This document shows, piece by piece, positions 44,690 to 58,300 of a stretch of 64,000 nt of DNA. A program made the translations under genes and the position numbers. The stretch's first letter is position 1. The number at the start of each line of letters is the position of its first letter. Source of the stretch: Panulirus ornatus (taxonomy: Eukaryota; Arthropoda; Malacostraca; Decapoda; Palinuridae); the NCBI RefSeq assembly GCF_036320965.1, contig NC_092271.1:15988096-16052095 (forward strand), written 5' to 3'. Under the pieces are notes generated by a model, which worked only from the letters and a program-made list of their open reading frames with translations, had not been told where the DNA came from and searched no databases.

Positions 44690-44880
44690 CTATTTTGAGA
44701 TTAAAATAACACCTACACCCAGACAGTAATTTCCATTTATATCTCATACTCACAGGACTTATATTTACCTGCTTTTCTGAGGAAAATTATCTCCATTGGA
44801 TGGTATCTCCACTTTCATTTTTGGCGCGAGCTGTTGACTCTCGGGAGGTGGTGTTGACGAGCTCGACCAATCATGGCCTC
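44690..44880 (-). promoter_or_regulatory. GC-rich promoter-like patch upstream of putative SKP2 exon 1
   Basis: The segment is CpG- and GC-richer than the surrounding kilobases. It contains TTTGGCGC (44820-44827), an exact match to the E2F consensus TTTSSCGC. It also has CCAAT-type boxes at 44795-44799 (CCAAT on the minus strand) and 44867-44871 (plus). Vertebrate SKP2 is a known E2F target, which makes the location notable. A second GGCGCC palindrome at 44615-44621 falls inside the putative exon. Promoter activity is inference. Confidence 0.35.
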
Positions 44881-45287
44881 GCGGGAGATTCAACATTTTA
44901 AAGCTCTGGCTGAACTACGCCATGCGCTCCCCTGCTTCAGTGGCTTATATTACGCGACGCATTCTTCATTTTGTAATGTATTTAAGAAATCCTATCAGTA
45001 GCATATATGATGACGTTATTGTAGCAATAATGCGAATAGCATCCATGATAATGATAATTCAAATTTAGCGAATTCTGCTGTTATGTGTATTTATGTCCGG
45101 GTTGTTTTAGGAAAATCCGAAGGTAATGAGGTTGAAGAATAAAATGTTTGTAGATAGTATAGGAACTGTTTCAGATGATCAAGTATAATTTTTGCTGTTT
45201 TGTCACAGTAGTTCGTTTTATCATTTCATAATCACACGTGCTGGAAATGTATATCCTCAGAGATGCTATGTGAGCTTGTGCTACATC

Positions 45288-45293
<6 letters not shown>

Positions 45294-45366
<73 letters not shown>
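45294..45366. repeat. (TA)n microsatellite
   Basis: TA tract at the tail of the antisense SINE 45367-45608. Confidence 0.95.
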
Positions 45367-45706
<340 letters not shown>

Positions 45707-45735
45707 GGTTTTCCCTGCAAAAGGTTACATAGCGA

Positions 45736-46127
45736 GCAGTGGCGTATCTAGGGTATGGCATGTAGGGCAGGTGCCCTGGGCGCAACTTGAAGGGGGCGCC
45801 ACTCAACAGGTTTGTTTTTTGACATATGCTACCCGACTGATATGTTCAACGGTTTGGTTTTGTGAGATAACAAAGAAACTCGCTTACTTTTCAACTATAG
45901 TAATATTTTGCTACTATCAGTTGCATTACCGCTTCTACGTTACAATTTTGTTCAAATAAGTCTTAAGTCTTTAAGAGTTTACAAAATTTAGGTTTGGCCT
46001 AACTCTTCAACATCTTATATCACACTATATATTTTCATATACGTCTACTGTATGCACATTTTTAATCAAGCCAGGGGCGCAATTTCAGTGCTTGCCATTG
46101 GCGCCATTTCCCCTTGATACGCCCCTG
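45736..46127. mobile_element. hAT-type MITE with 8-bp target-site duplication
   Basis: The left end is CAGTGGCGTATCTAGGG; the right end, on the other strand, is CAGGGGCGTATCAAGGGG. These form a 17-18 bp imperfect terminal inverted repeat of the hAT CAG-GGCGTA type. The 8-bp direct repeat ATAGCGAG flanks it exactly (45728-45735 and 46128-46135). It is 392 bp with no ORF. Terminal GGCGCC-containing blocks lie just inside both ends. Confidence 0.9.
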
Positions 46128-46135
46128 ATAGCGAG

Positions 46136-46957
46136 TGAAAAGTCACCTTTGATGAGGCTTCACTGGACGTACAGTCTAGTCAATAAACTTTTCACCTCAA
46201 TGGAGTCTACGTTTCCCTGCAAGGGGAGAAAACGCAACGTATCCTTGTGCTACATTCCCTCATTTCTGTTTGCCATTTCCCGTCGTAGCGAGGTAGCGCC
46301 AAAAAACAAAGAAAAGGCCCTCCCTCGATCATATCAGTTCTTGAGCTGTCACGCGTTATGGCGATAACTACGAGGAAAAAAGAAACACAAATGTCTCGAA
46401 CCCTTTCATGTATCTATATCTGTTGACTGATCTTGTCGATGACAGAGTGACCCAGTTCATACAATCCATCATTAATATTCATGCTGTAAGTCTTTGCATT
46501 CTTGATAAGAACAGATTTAATAATACATCTTCTGGCAAAGGAATCACGTGACGTAACTGAAGAAGGATTTGGCCAGTCACTTTAATACGAAAAAAAATGT
46601 ATAAACGGGGCAATGGAGTCCTGTTCTGTTATCAAACGAGGCAATGGAGTCCTGTTTTGTTACCAAAATATATTCGTATTTACGTCTGGCAGCATAACCT
46701 TACCTGTCCGTCCCATACAAAACATATGACACTCTTTGCCGGGTACTTTGCAAATACAGCCACATGAAAGTCTGGTGAACTCATTAGCTAATTCATGTGT
46801 CTGTGTGTACTCCTAGTTTCCTTGATATCCTGTCAAATATGATCAATCAAAAGACATTTACATATCCTCATATCAAGCAAATTTTTTACAGCTTTTAGGT
46901 CTAGTGTGATCATCCTCATAGAACTTGCGACTTCAGGTTTTTAAGTGGCAAATATTC
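46136..46957. other. 3' flank of IR gene, mostly unique
   Basis: Contains an antisense SINE tail relic at 46266-46310 (TTTGCCATTTCCCGTCGTAG) and a 31-bp tandem duplication at 46603-46664. No gene recognised. Confidence 0.5.
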
Positions 46958-47160
46958 TACCCCACCATGTGAAGGTACTGAGGTGGGGTGCAGTTGTAGG
47001 TGATGTTTTCCTCCAGCGGGTGAGGGCACTGAGGTGATGTGTGGCAGCAGATGAACTCAACTCCCCAGTAAGCGAGGGTCTTGAGGTGAAGAGTGGCAGT
47101 ACATAAACATCCTCCACCAGCAGGTGAGGCCACTGAGGTGTGTGGCAGTTCCTCTCCTAG
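46958..47160. repeat. diverged minisatellite, about 51-53 bp period
   Basis: Four degenerate units, each with a (G)TGAGG-CACTGAGGTG core. The ACTGAGGTG-like cores start at about 46977, 47028, 47079 and 47132. Confidence 0.7.
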
Positions 47161-47482
47161 TACGGTGAAGGGAGCTAGGGTACCAACAACTTGATTAATG
47201 AGAATGGATCACAGATTGTGAAGTCCTAAAAACACTTGACAGAGCTGTAAAGGCACAGAGTCTCATTTTCAGAAGAATTACGGAACAATATAGAATAATC
47301 TTGCATAAATCTTCCGAAAAGGATAGTGTAAAAAAAAAAGGGAAGTCACAGCCATAGCCATGCATGTATTCTGGTGAAAATGATTTTCAGAAGTTCATCA
47401 TCTCTTGGAATCTGAAAATACACAAATGTGGTCATTTACTTTAAGATATACACTGCAAGCTGGTAAATAACATTAACACAGC

Positions 47483-47806
47483 GAGGTCACATGAGACAAC
47501 ACTGCTGAAGACATCAGGATCATCATAACACATAGAAGTCACATGAGACAACACTGCAGAAGACATCAGGATCATCATAACACATAGAAGTCACATGAGA
47601 CAACACTGCAGAAGACATCAGGATCATCATAACACATAGAAGTCACATGAGACAACACTGCAGAAGACATCAGGATCATCATAACACATAGAAGTCACAT
47701 GAGACAACACTGCAGAAGACATCAGGATCATCATAACACATAGAAGTCACATGAGACAACACTGCTGAAGACATCAGGATCATCATAACACATAGAAGTC
47801 ACATAC
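47483..47806. repeat. 52-bp minisatellite, six units plus partial
   Basis: Units begin GAAGTCACATGAGACAAC at 47483 (GAGGTC variant), 47535, 47587, 47639, 47691 and 47743, with a partial at 47795. They are nearly identical; the main variation is CTGCTGAAG in the first and last units versus CTGCAGAAG in the inner four. It lies downstream of the IR stop and may be in its 3' UTR. Confidence 0.95.
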
Positions 47807-47993
47807 GTGTCCTCACAACACTGTATGATTCTTATTACACATCACAAAGATCAGCAGTGGTCCAGGTCTTCCTTGGGTTGGTAAGGCATGTGAGGTGTGG
47901 CACGAGATTAGGGCGAAAGTCTCCTGTAGCAGGGTTGTGGGGATGGTGAGGTCTGGCTGGTTAGTGAGAAAAGCTGTTTTTCAGCAGGCGCGA

Positions 47994-48128
47994 CTACTGA
48001 CGGTGGAGAAGAACAGGGCAGCAGTGAGCCAGGTTCTCCCCCAAAAAGCTGAAGAAGGCAATGATGTAGCCCAGCAGCAGCAGGTAAAATGCTCCCTGTA
48101 GATGATCCAGTCCCAGTACCATGTGACT
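47994..48128 (-). CDS. IR terminal exon, last transmembrane helix
   Basis: This 135-nt exon in phase 0 follows acceptor TTTCACAG. It encodes [35 protein letters not shown], and a short cysteine-containing tail to the stop. The L-HLQGAF motif and the following helix correspond to the final TM of IRs. The acceptor's pyrimidine tract lies inside a fossil RTE copy (48131 onward). Confidence 0.93.
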   Translation of the reverse strand, partial: SHMVLGLDHLQGAFYLLLLGYIIAFFSFLGENLAHCCPVLLHRQ

Positions 48129-48315
48129 CTGTGAAAGTTGAGAGTTAATGTGAATAAAAGTCAGATTAAGTTTAGCAGTGGAAAGAGGCAGGTTAGATGG
48201 AGTGCAAATATGAATAGAGAGAACACGAGGAATGTGTATTGTTTTAGATAACTTGGAGTGCATATGGGAACCGAAGTAAGCCAAAGGGTTGGTGAAGAGA
48301 CTTAGATCCTGGGCG

Positions 48316-48389
<74 letters not shown>

Positions 48390-50335
48390 AAAGAGAGGTT
48401 ACTGTTGGCGAAGCCAAAGGTGTGTATGTCCGATGGCACAATAATCCTGACGATGTATGAGTGCGAGGTGTGGGTCCTGCATTAAATAATGCAGAGGTGG
48501 TCTAATGGGTTGGAAATTAAATGTTTGAGGACATACATTACTTGATGTGATTGAACGTTGATCAGATAAGCAATGACAGGGTAAGAAAGAGAGAGAGAGT
48601 GTGTGGTGTGTTTGTAAAAAGATTGTGTATGAGAGAAATGAAGAGGTTGTGCTGGAATGATTCGAACATATGGAGAGGATGAGTGAGGATAAGCTAACTA
48701 AGAGAATATACATATCGGAAATGAAGGGAACATGGAGAAAGGGAGGACCGAAGCGTTTATGGGCTTGGGCATGCAGGAAGGTGTGAGGAGTGCATGGGTT
48801 AGAGCAAATTGGAACAGTGTGGCATGATAAGTGCAACTTGTAGTCCATGGCTGACCAGGGTATATGAAGGGGTCAGGGGAAACCAAGAAAAGGTCTACGG
48901 GGTTTTGTTGTGGATAGGGGAGTTTCGGTGTGTCATATGTAACGGCTAGAGAGTGGATGTGATTAAAAAAAAAGTACGTTGTATAATCATTCATATAAGC
49001 TTGTGCCTGGGGCATTGGCCCAGTACAGATCCACTGCATTGCACGGCTGAATCATCCAAATGGAGGATAATGTGTAGTGGAAGAGGCATAGCACACCTCT
49101 CATAGCTTCCTCATTTTACTGCGTGCAAAAGTTGAATACTTAACCTCAGAGGAGACTGTACTGCCTGCTCGACTTTTATCTGCCATGACGACTCTCATCC
49201 TCACGAGGTCATCCATCCAGTGTGTGATCAACCCCGCCTCCAGCATTCGCTGCTTCATCCTTACAATCTGGCCAGTGAATGGCGCACCTCGTCTGGAAAA
49301 TATTTCATATGAGTGAAGCTTTATATGGTGCATAGTAAAAAGGAAAATGCAAACGTGATAGAAAATAGTGTGAGAGAGACTTGCTTTGAATGCAATAAAA
49401 AAGTGAGTCTTTGGATGAGGGTTAAGGTTAATTTCACTGATGTGGTATTGATAGTTGTTTCCGTTTGATGTTTAGCATTTGAAAGAATCATTAAGCATGT
49501 ATCACGAAGTTCCTCCCCAAAGAGGGTGTTTTTGACGCATGAAGCAGTTATGGGAAACTAGTTTTCGAAAGGTTTGTAGGGCTTGGCTGTGGATAAGGGT
49601 CTCTCGTTTTGGTACATTATACATGACAGCTAGAGCATGGGAGTAGGCAGTTTAGTGTGAGGTGGTTTGATCGAGTACGTAATAAAAGAGCACGAGAGAC
49701 ATAAGCTGAAATGGTTTGGACATATGGAGAGAATGAGTGAGGAGAGGCTGACAAAGAGGATATGTGTGGCTGAAGTGGAGCAGACGAGAAGGGGGTAGAC
49801 CAAACTAGAGTTGGAGGGATGGAGTGAAAAAGATTGAGTGACCTGAACATCTCCCCGACGCACCACCCACATCATGGACCACTGTTCGTCACCGCAATCG
49901 ACCTGTGCCAATCAGAGCTCGTAAAGACGGATATAAGAAGTCATACCCCGACCATTGTGAACGTCATATGCAATCCGTGAGTAAATATATAGTTGAGCAA
50001 GTACATAATTCATTTTTCTCTCACTTGGGTAATTCCCACGCATTCCCTGCGTGACGTAGAAGGCGACTGAAAGGGGAGGGAGCAGGTGGCTGGAAAACCT
50101 CCCCTGTCTTTTTTTTTTTTTCTAATTTTCCAAAAGACGGAACAGAGAAGGGGGCCAGGTGAGGATATTCCCTCAAAGGCCCAGTCCTCTGTTCTTAACG
50201 CTACCTCGCTAACGCGGGAAATTAAAAACGAGAGGGGAGGATTTCCAGCCCCCCCGCTCCCTTCCCTTTTAGTCGCTATTTACGGCACGCAGGGAATACG
50301 TGGGAACTATTCTTTCTCCCCTATCCCCAGGTATG

Positions 50336-50423
<88 letters not shown>

Positions 50424-51444
50424 TTTTTGCTTTGTCGCTGTCTCCCGCGTTTGCGAGGTAGCGCAAGGAAACAAACGAAAGAAATGGCCCAACCAACCCC
50501 CATACACATGTATATACATACGTCCACACACGCAAATATACATACCTACACAGCTTTCCATGGTTTACCCCAGACGCTTCACATGCCCTGATTCAATCCA
50601 CTGACAGCACGTCAACCCCGGTATACCACATCGATCCAATTCACTCTATTCCTTGCCCTCCTTTCACCCTCCTGCATGTTCAGGCCCCGATCACACAAAA
50701 TCTTCTTCACTCCATCTTTCCACCTCCAATTTGGTCTCCCACTTCTCCTCGTTACCTTCACCTCCGACACATATATCCTCTTGGTCAATCTTTCCTCACT
50801 CATTCTCTCCATGTGACCAAACCATTTCAAAACACCCTCTTCTGCTCTCTCAACCACGCTCTTTTTATTTCCACACTTCTCTCTTATCCTTACGTTACTT
50901 ACTCGATCAAACCACCTCACACCACACATTGTCCTCAAACATCTCATTTCCAGCACATCCATCCTCCTGCGCACAACTCTATCCATAGTCCATGCCTCGC
51001 AACCATACAACATTGTTGGAACCACTATTCCTTCAAACATACCCATTTTTGCTTTCCGAGATAATGTTCTTGACTTCCACACATTCTTCAAGGCTCCCAG
51101 GATTTTCGCCTCCTCCCCCACCCTATGATCCACTTCCGCTTCCATGGTTCCATCCGCTGCCAGATCCACTCCCAGATATCTAAAACACTTTACTTCCTCC
51201 AGTTTTTCTCCCCTATCTCTGGGGATAGGGGAGAAAGAATACTTCCCAGGTATTCCCTGCGTGTCGTAGAAGGCGACTAAAAGGGAAGGGAGCGGGGGGG
51301 GGCTGGAAATCCTCCCCTCTCTTTTTTAATTTTCCAAAAGAAGGAACAGAGAAGGGGGCCAAGTGAGGATATTCCCTCAAAGGCTCAGTCGTCTCTTCTT
51401 AACGCTACCTCGCTAACGCGGGAAATGGCAAGTAGTATGAAATG

Positions 51445-51536
<92 letters not shown>

Positions 51537-51765
51537 CCCTGGGGATAGGGGAGAAAGAATACTTCCCACGTATTCCCTGCGTGTCGTAGGAGGCGACTAA
51601 AAGGGGAGGGAGCAGGTGGCTGGAAATCCTCCCCTCTTTTTTTTTTTTAATTTTCCAAAAGAAGGAACAGAGAAGGGGGCCAGGTGAGGATATTTCCTCA
51701 AAGGCCCAGTCCTCCGTTCTTAACGCTACCTCGCTAACGCGGGAAATGGCGAATAGTATGAAAGA

Positions 51766-51845
<80 letters not shown>

Positions 51846-54800
51846 GTGTGTGTTTTTTGTTTTGTCGCTGTCTCCCGCGTTTGCGAGGTAGCGCAAGGAA
51901 ACAGACGAAAGAAATGGCCCAACCCACCCCCATACACATGTATATACATACACGTCCACACACGCAAATATACATACCTATACATCTCAATGTACACATA
52001 TATATACACACACAGACATATACATATATACACAGGTACATAATTCATACTGTCTGCCTTTATTTATTCCCATCGCCACATGGAATAACATCCCCCTCCC
52101 CCCTCATGTGTGCGAGGTAGCGCTAGGAAAAGACAACAAAAGCCCCATTCGTTCACACTCAGTCTCTAGCTGTCATGTAATAATGCCTGAACCCACAGCT
52201 CCCTTTCCACATCCAGGCCCCACAGAACCTTCTATGGTTTACCCCAGACGCTTCACATGCCCTGATTCAATCCATTGACAGCACGTCGACCCCGGTATAC
52301 CACATCGATCCAATTTATATTCCTTGCCTGCCTTTCACCCTCTTGCATGTTCAGGCCACGATCACTCAAAATCTTTTTCACTCCATCTTTCCACCTCCAA
52401 TTGGTCTCCCATTCCTCCTCGTTCCCTCCACCTCTGACACACATGTCCTTTTTGTCAATCTTTCCTCACTCATTCTCTCCATGTGACTAAAACCATTTCA
52501 AAACACCCTCTTCTGCTCTCTCAACCATACTTTTTTTTTATTACCATACTTCTCTCTTACCCTTTCATTACTTTTTCGATCAAACCACCTGACACCACAT
52601 ATTGTCCTCAAACATCTCATTTTCAAACATCCATCCTCCTTCGTACTACTGTATGCATAGCTCATGCCTCGCAACCATATAACATTGTTGGAACCACTAT
52701 TCCTTCAAACATAACCGTTTTTGTTTTCCGAGACAATGCTCTCGAGAGCCTTCCACACATTTTTCAACGCTCTCGGAACTTTCGCCCCCTTTCCCACCCT
52801 GTGACTCATTTCCCCTTCCGTGGTTCCATCCACTGCCAAATCCATTCCCAGATATCTAAAGCACTTCACTTCCTCCAGTTTTTCTCCATTCAAGCTTACC
52901 TCTCAACTGACTTGTCCCTCAACCCTACTGTACCCAATAACCTTGCTCTTATTCACATTTTCTTTCAGCTTTCTTTTACATACTTTACCAAACAGTCACC
53001 AGCTTCTGCAGTTTCTCACCCGAATCACCCACCAGCGCTGTATTAACAGCAAACAACTGACTCACTTCCCAAGCTCTCTCATCCACAACAGACTGCACAC
53101 TTGCCCCTCCCTCAAAACTCTTGCATTCACCTCCCTAACAACCTCATCTATAAACAAATTAAACAACCATGGAGACATCACGCACCCCTGCCGCAAACCG
53201 ACATTCACTGAGAACCAATCACTTTCCTCTCTTCCTACTCGTACACATGCCCTACATCCTCTATAAAAACTTTTCACTGCTCCTAACAACTTGCCTACCA
53301 CACCATATATTCTTAATACCTTCCACAGAGAATCACTATCAACTCTATCATATGCCTTCTCCGGATCCATAAATGCTACATACAAATCCATTTGCTTTTC
53401 TAAGTATTTCTCATACGTTCTTCAAAGCAAACACCTGATCCACTTCTGAAACCACTTTGCTCTTCCCCATTTTGATGCTCTGTACATGCCTTCACCCTAT
53501 CTATCAATACCCTCCCATATAATTTCCCAGGAATACTCAATTGGTATTCCGCCAATCCTCAGGCACCTCACCATGAGCTATACATACATCAAATATCGTT
53601 ACCAACCAGTGAACAACAATGTCACCCCTTTTTTTTTTAATAAATTCCACTACAATACCATCCAAACCCACTGCCTTACCAGCTTTCATCTTCTGCTAAG
53701 CTTTTACTACCTCTTCTCTGTTTACCAAATCATCCTCCCTAACCCTCTCACTTCGCACACCACCTCGACGAAAACACTCTATATCTGCCACTATATCATC
53801 CCACGCATTCAACAAACCTTCTCCTTCTAACATCACTACTACTTGTTATCACTTCCCCATTAACCCCCTTCACCGATCTTCCCATTTCTGCTCTTGTCTT
53901 ACGCACTTTATTTACCTCCATCCAAGACATCTCTTTATTCTCCCTAAAATCTAATGATACTCTCTCACCCCAACTCTCATTTGCCCTCTTTTTCACCTCT
54001 TAAACCTTTCTCTTGAACTCCTGCCTCTTTCTTTTATACATCTCCCAGTCATTTGCACTATTTCCCTGCAAAACTCGTCCAAATGCCTCTCTCTTCTCTT
54101 TCACTAATAATCTTACTTCTTCATCCCACCACTCACTACGCTTTCTAATCTGCCCTCCCCCCACGCTTCTCATGCCACAAGCATGTTCCGCAAGCCATCA
54201 CTGTTTCCCTAAATACATCCCATTCCTCCCCCACTCCCCATGCGTCCTTTGCTCTCACCTTTTTCCATTCTGCACTCAGTCTATCCTGGTACTTCCTCAC
54301 ACAAGTCTCCTTCCCAAGCTCACTTACTCTCACCACTCACTTTACCCTCAAATTCTCTCTTCTTTTCTCAAAACCTCTACAAATCTTCACTTTAGCCTCC
54401 ACAGGATAATGGTCAGATATCCCTCCAGTTGCACCTCTCAGCACATTAACATCCAAAAGTCTTTCTTTCGTGCGCCTATCAATTAACACGTAATCCAATA
54501 ACGCTCTCTGGCCATCTCTCCTACTTACATACGTATTCTTATGTATATCTGTCTTTTTAAACCCGGTGTTCCCAATCACCTGTCCTTTTACAGCATACAA
54601 ATCTACAAGCTCTTCACCATTTCCATTTACCACACTGAACACACTATGTACACCAATTATTCCCTCAACTGCCACATTATTCACCTTTGCGTTCAAATCA
54701 CCTTTCACTATAACCCGGTCTCGTGCATCAAAACTACTAACACCCTCACTCAGCTGCTCCCAAAACAATTGCCTCTCATGATCTTTCTTCTCATGCCCAA

Positions 54801-55267
54801 GTGCATATGTACTAATAATCACCCATCTCTCCATCCACTTTCAGTTTTACTGATATCAATGAAGAGTTTATTTTCTTGCAGTCTATTACATACTCCCACC
54901 AATCCTGTTTCAGGAGTAGTGCTACCCCTTCCCTTGCTCTTGTCCTCTCACCAACCCCTGACTTTACTCCCAGAACACTCTTCCCCTTTACCCTTGAGCT
55001 TCGTTTCACTCAAAGCCAAAACATCCAGGTTCCTTTCCTCAAACATACTACCAATCTCTCCTTATCCACACACATTTAGACACCCCAATCTGAGCCTTTG
55101 AGGAGGATGAGCACTCTCCGCGTGACTCCTTCTTCTGTTTCTCCTTTTAGAAAGTTAATATACAAGGAGGGGAGGGGTTCTAGCTCCCCGCTCCCTTCCC
55201 CTTTAGTCGTCTTCTACGACACGTGAGGAATGTGCGGGAAGTATTCTTTCTCTCCTATCCCAAGGGA

Positions 55268-55366
<99 letters not shown>

Positions 55367-58300
55367 GACATGTAGGTAATCATACATGCGTCATCATCTG
55401 AAACACTTCTGGCTCTAAACTTGTTAACATCCCAGTGGAAAGTAATGAGTGTTTATCAACCTTGCACATATACTGTATATGGACTTTCGAAAACTTTCAA
55501 CACTGCAGACAATGACAACTGTATCCAATATATCTTCGTCACATCTTTATCCTTTATATCATCTCTCGTTTATTGCTATCATACTCCGTAGTTTACTCAC
55601 TTTTCACTTTAATATTGCTTTCTTTAATGATATCTTTATGTATGAACAATAAGCCGTCACGTCCACAAGAAGAAAGTTGAGATAATTAGTTGAGACAGTA
55701 CTTCCCAAAGCCTTCTAGCAAACCCCTAGAGCGTCATCCTATTTACTACGACCTCTTACAACACCTGTGACTCTTGTTCTTTGCATAATTCACCTCTCAA
55801 TATTTTTGTCGCTGTAGCTTTCATGGTGAATGTAACTTCAATGTAACCAATCTCTCTCACAGCTTCTAGGATTGAGAACCTTTGTATTACATGAGTTCAC
55901 TTCCAACAACAATAGAATAAACCATCTTTATATCCGCACGCACTTCTGATACACTTAACAGAATTGCAACAACCACATATAACGGGTAGGTGGCATCTAT
56001 TCCATTGCCACACTAAGACGTAACGTGCAAGTACTCTATCTTTCTTTCATATAAGACTACAAAATATTGATGACAGTATATCCTTGCTTCCGAACTCTGT
56101 CCTGATTTGAATTTTATGCGCTTTATGACTCTAATGTAACATTGACAGTTATATAAACTTGAGCAGTTCTGGGTAAAGTCTTTGGTTTTGGGCGTAAACA
56201 ATGTTTGAAGCTTGTACAGTCAAAGGTGTCATGGTCGGGGTTTGCTTAAGATTAATGATTTTCACTCATATTGATATTTTATAATGTAAAAGAACTGATT
56301 GAAATCAAGCAACTAAAACTTGATAAATGAAGATCTTGCTACGAGTTATTACTTCGAAATATCGATGTTTCTTAGGAAACGAAACAATCCAGTTTATCAG
56401 TGTTGGTTTCAGGCTGGTACAATGTAGACTTACCTTGCACCCCATGAATTGCCCCCCAAAACAATATACTCGGTAGAGCCCAGGTGGAGAGGTGTGTCTC
56501 CTTTCATTTCGTCGTATAAATCTTCCATGTCCTTGAGAAAGGTCGATTTGAAGCTGATATACGAAAAGCCTCCTGCAAGCACCCGCTCTATTGCCTCTTC
56601 CACTTCAATGATCTGAAATAAGGATCCTGCATGACACGATAACATGACCAGACTTCGTCGTCCCAACATAAAATGAAAATTTGTATCCGAGAGGCTGAAA
56701 TAATGTACAGACAGTACCCGCGTCTCAAATGATAAGCAGGTTGTCACAAGGAAAAGGAAACGCAAACATTGAAGCACTTCTGTGAATATCATGGAAAAAT
56801 TGCGATCTTCACGGAGAACTTTACTTGCAATACATTTCTGCCAGTATCTTCAGATCCAAGGTGGCATAGACTTTGCTGTTCCTCAAAGTGTTCATCCTGA
56901 TGGATATTCGTTGAGACATCGTGTGGAATTACAAACTATCATACCTTAAGATGTGAATCTTTGGTACTAATATAATTTCACGGTTGACCAAGGAAGTATT
57001 TACGTTAATCCCCAGTCAACAGCAGGAAGTTCCCCCGTGCATGAATCAGCATTTATTCCCGATTACTGAACAAGTACTTCAAAAGCGTACTCATCAAATA
57101 TGAATATCTAAATCATAAAAGATATGATAGAAAGTTCAGACTGAATATCTGGATTACACAGAGCATCTAACTTCGTTAGTTTCTGTAAGATTTACTGAGA
57201 AAATTCAAATAAAGTCATCTCTAAATGGATACACTTCATTTACCTGCACCTTTTTGTATATTTCTTGGATAACGGGATCAGAGCTCTGGTTGAAATAAAG
57301 GAATGTTGTTCCCCCTATGCGATGAGAGCCCCAGGACCAGCCATCTCGACTTAGAATATCTTCGAAAGAGTTGATGGGTAGAAACTTGTCTTGGACAGCG
57401 AGATGTGCAATGAGGGACGAGCGATAGGCTGTTCCGATGACTATACTTGACAGCAACCATAACCCCATCAACATCTGCCGAGTACAGGGACATTCATTTG
57501 GAACGCTACAAAGCCTTGTGCCGTGTTTGCATATCAATCTTTTACATCATTTTCGTGTATACGTGTAATAGAAAAAAATCGTTTCCAATGAACTGATGAA
57601 AAGTTTGTGAAAGAACGCTTCTGTAGTTACGTAACAACACATCCTTTATATTGCTGATAATCATAATGTAGCCCTAAGTTACCGCTAACGGAGCTTCTGC
57701 CTGCGCAAGAAAAGTGAGTTCCTTCTGGAGACGGAGAGGTCCTCGACAGTGGTGTACTGTTTGCCGTTATGTGACAGGAATTTCAGATTGAACATTATGT
57801 ATACAAATACAGATGGGTTAGTAGTAAATGAGAAAGGGGAGAGACGATAGTTATGGATAGAGTTAGGGAAAATAAATCAGATATTGCTGGAGCACTAGAG
57901 AGAGAACTTATTTAAGAGATAAGATGAAGCTCTAGGGAGAAAACTTATTAAAAAGATGAAATCTGACCTAAACTACCCGGGGAGAAATGATAGTAAAAAG
58001 GCGAGCAGTCCTTAAGTTTCAAGAAATACTGATAGATGATTAATTCAAGTGATGCATGATTTTAGTTTATTGATAACACCAAGATGTTTTTCATTTCACA
58101 TGAGATTTCTTTTTCTTTTAACACAAACTTAATCAACTCTTGCGAAGTAGGCGAAAATTTGTCAAACAGCGATCACAGTTTGATTAGGTTAGATTTAAAT
58201 CATGAAATAAATGACAACAAACTCTTGATCCCAGTTTACAGGCGAGCAAATTTTGAAAACATTAGACACGAAATTCGCAATACCAATTGGACAAAACTTC

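Noticed and set aside
47483..47806. CRISPR-like array
   Set aside because: Repeats are contiguous 52-bp units without distinct spacers, in eukaryotic DNA; this is a minisatellite.
49853..50030. Possible LTR or separate transposon end
   Set aside because: GC-richer unique stretch between RTE and SINE pieces; I found no inverted terminal dinucleotides, primer-binding site or duplication to support it.
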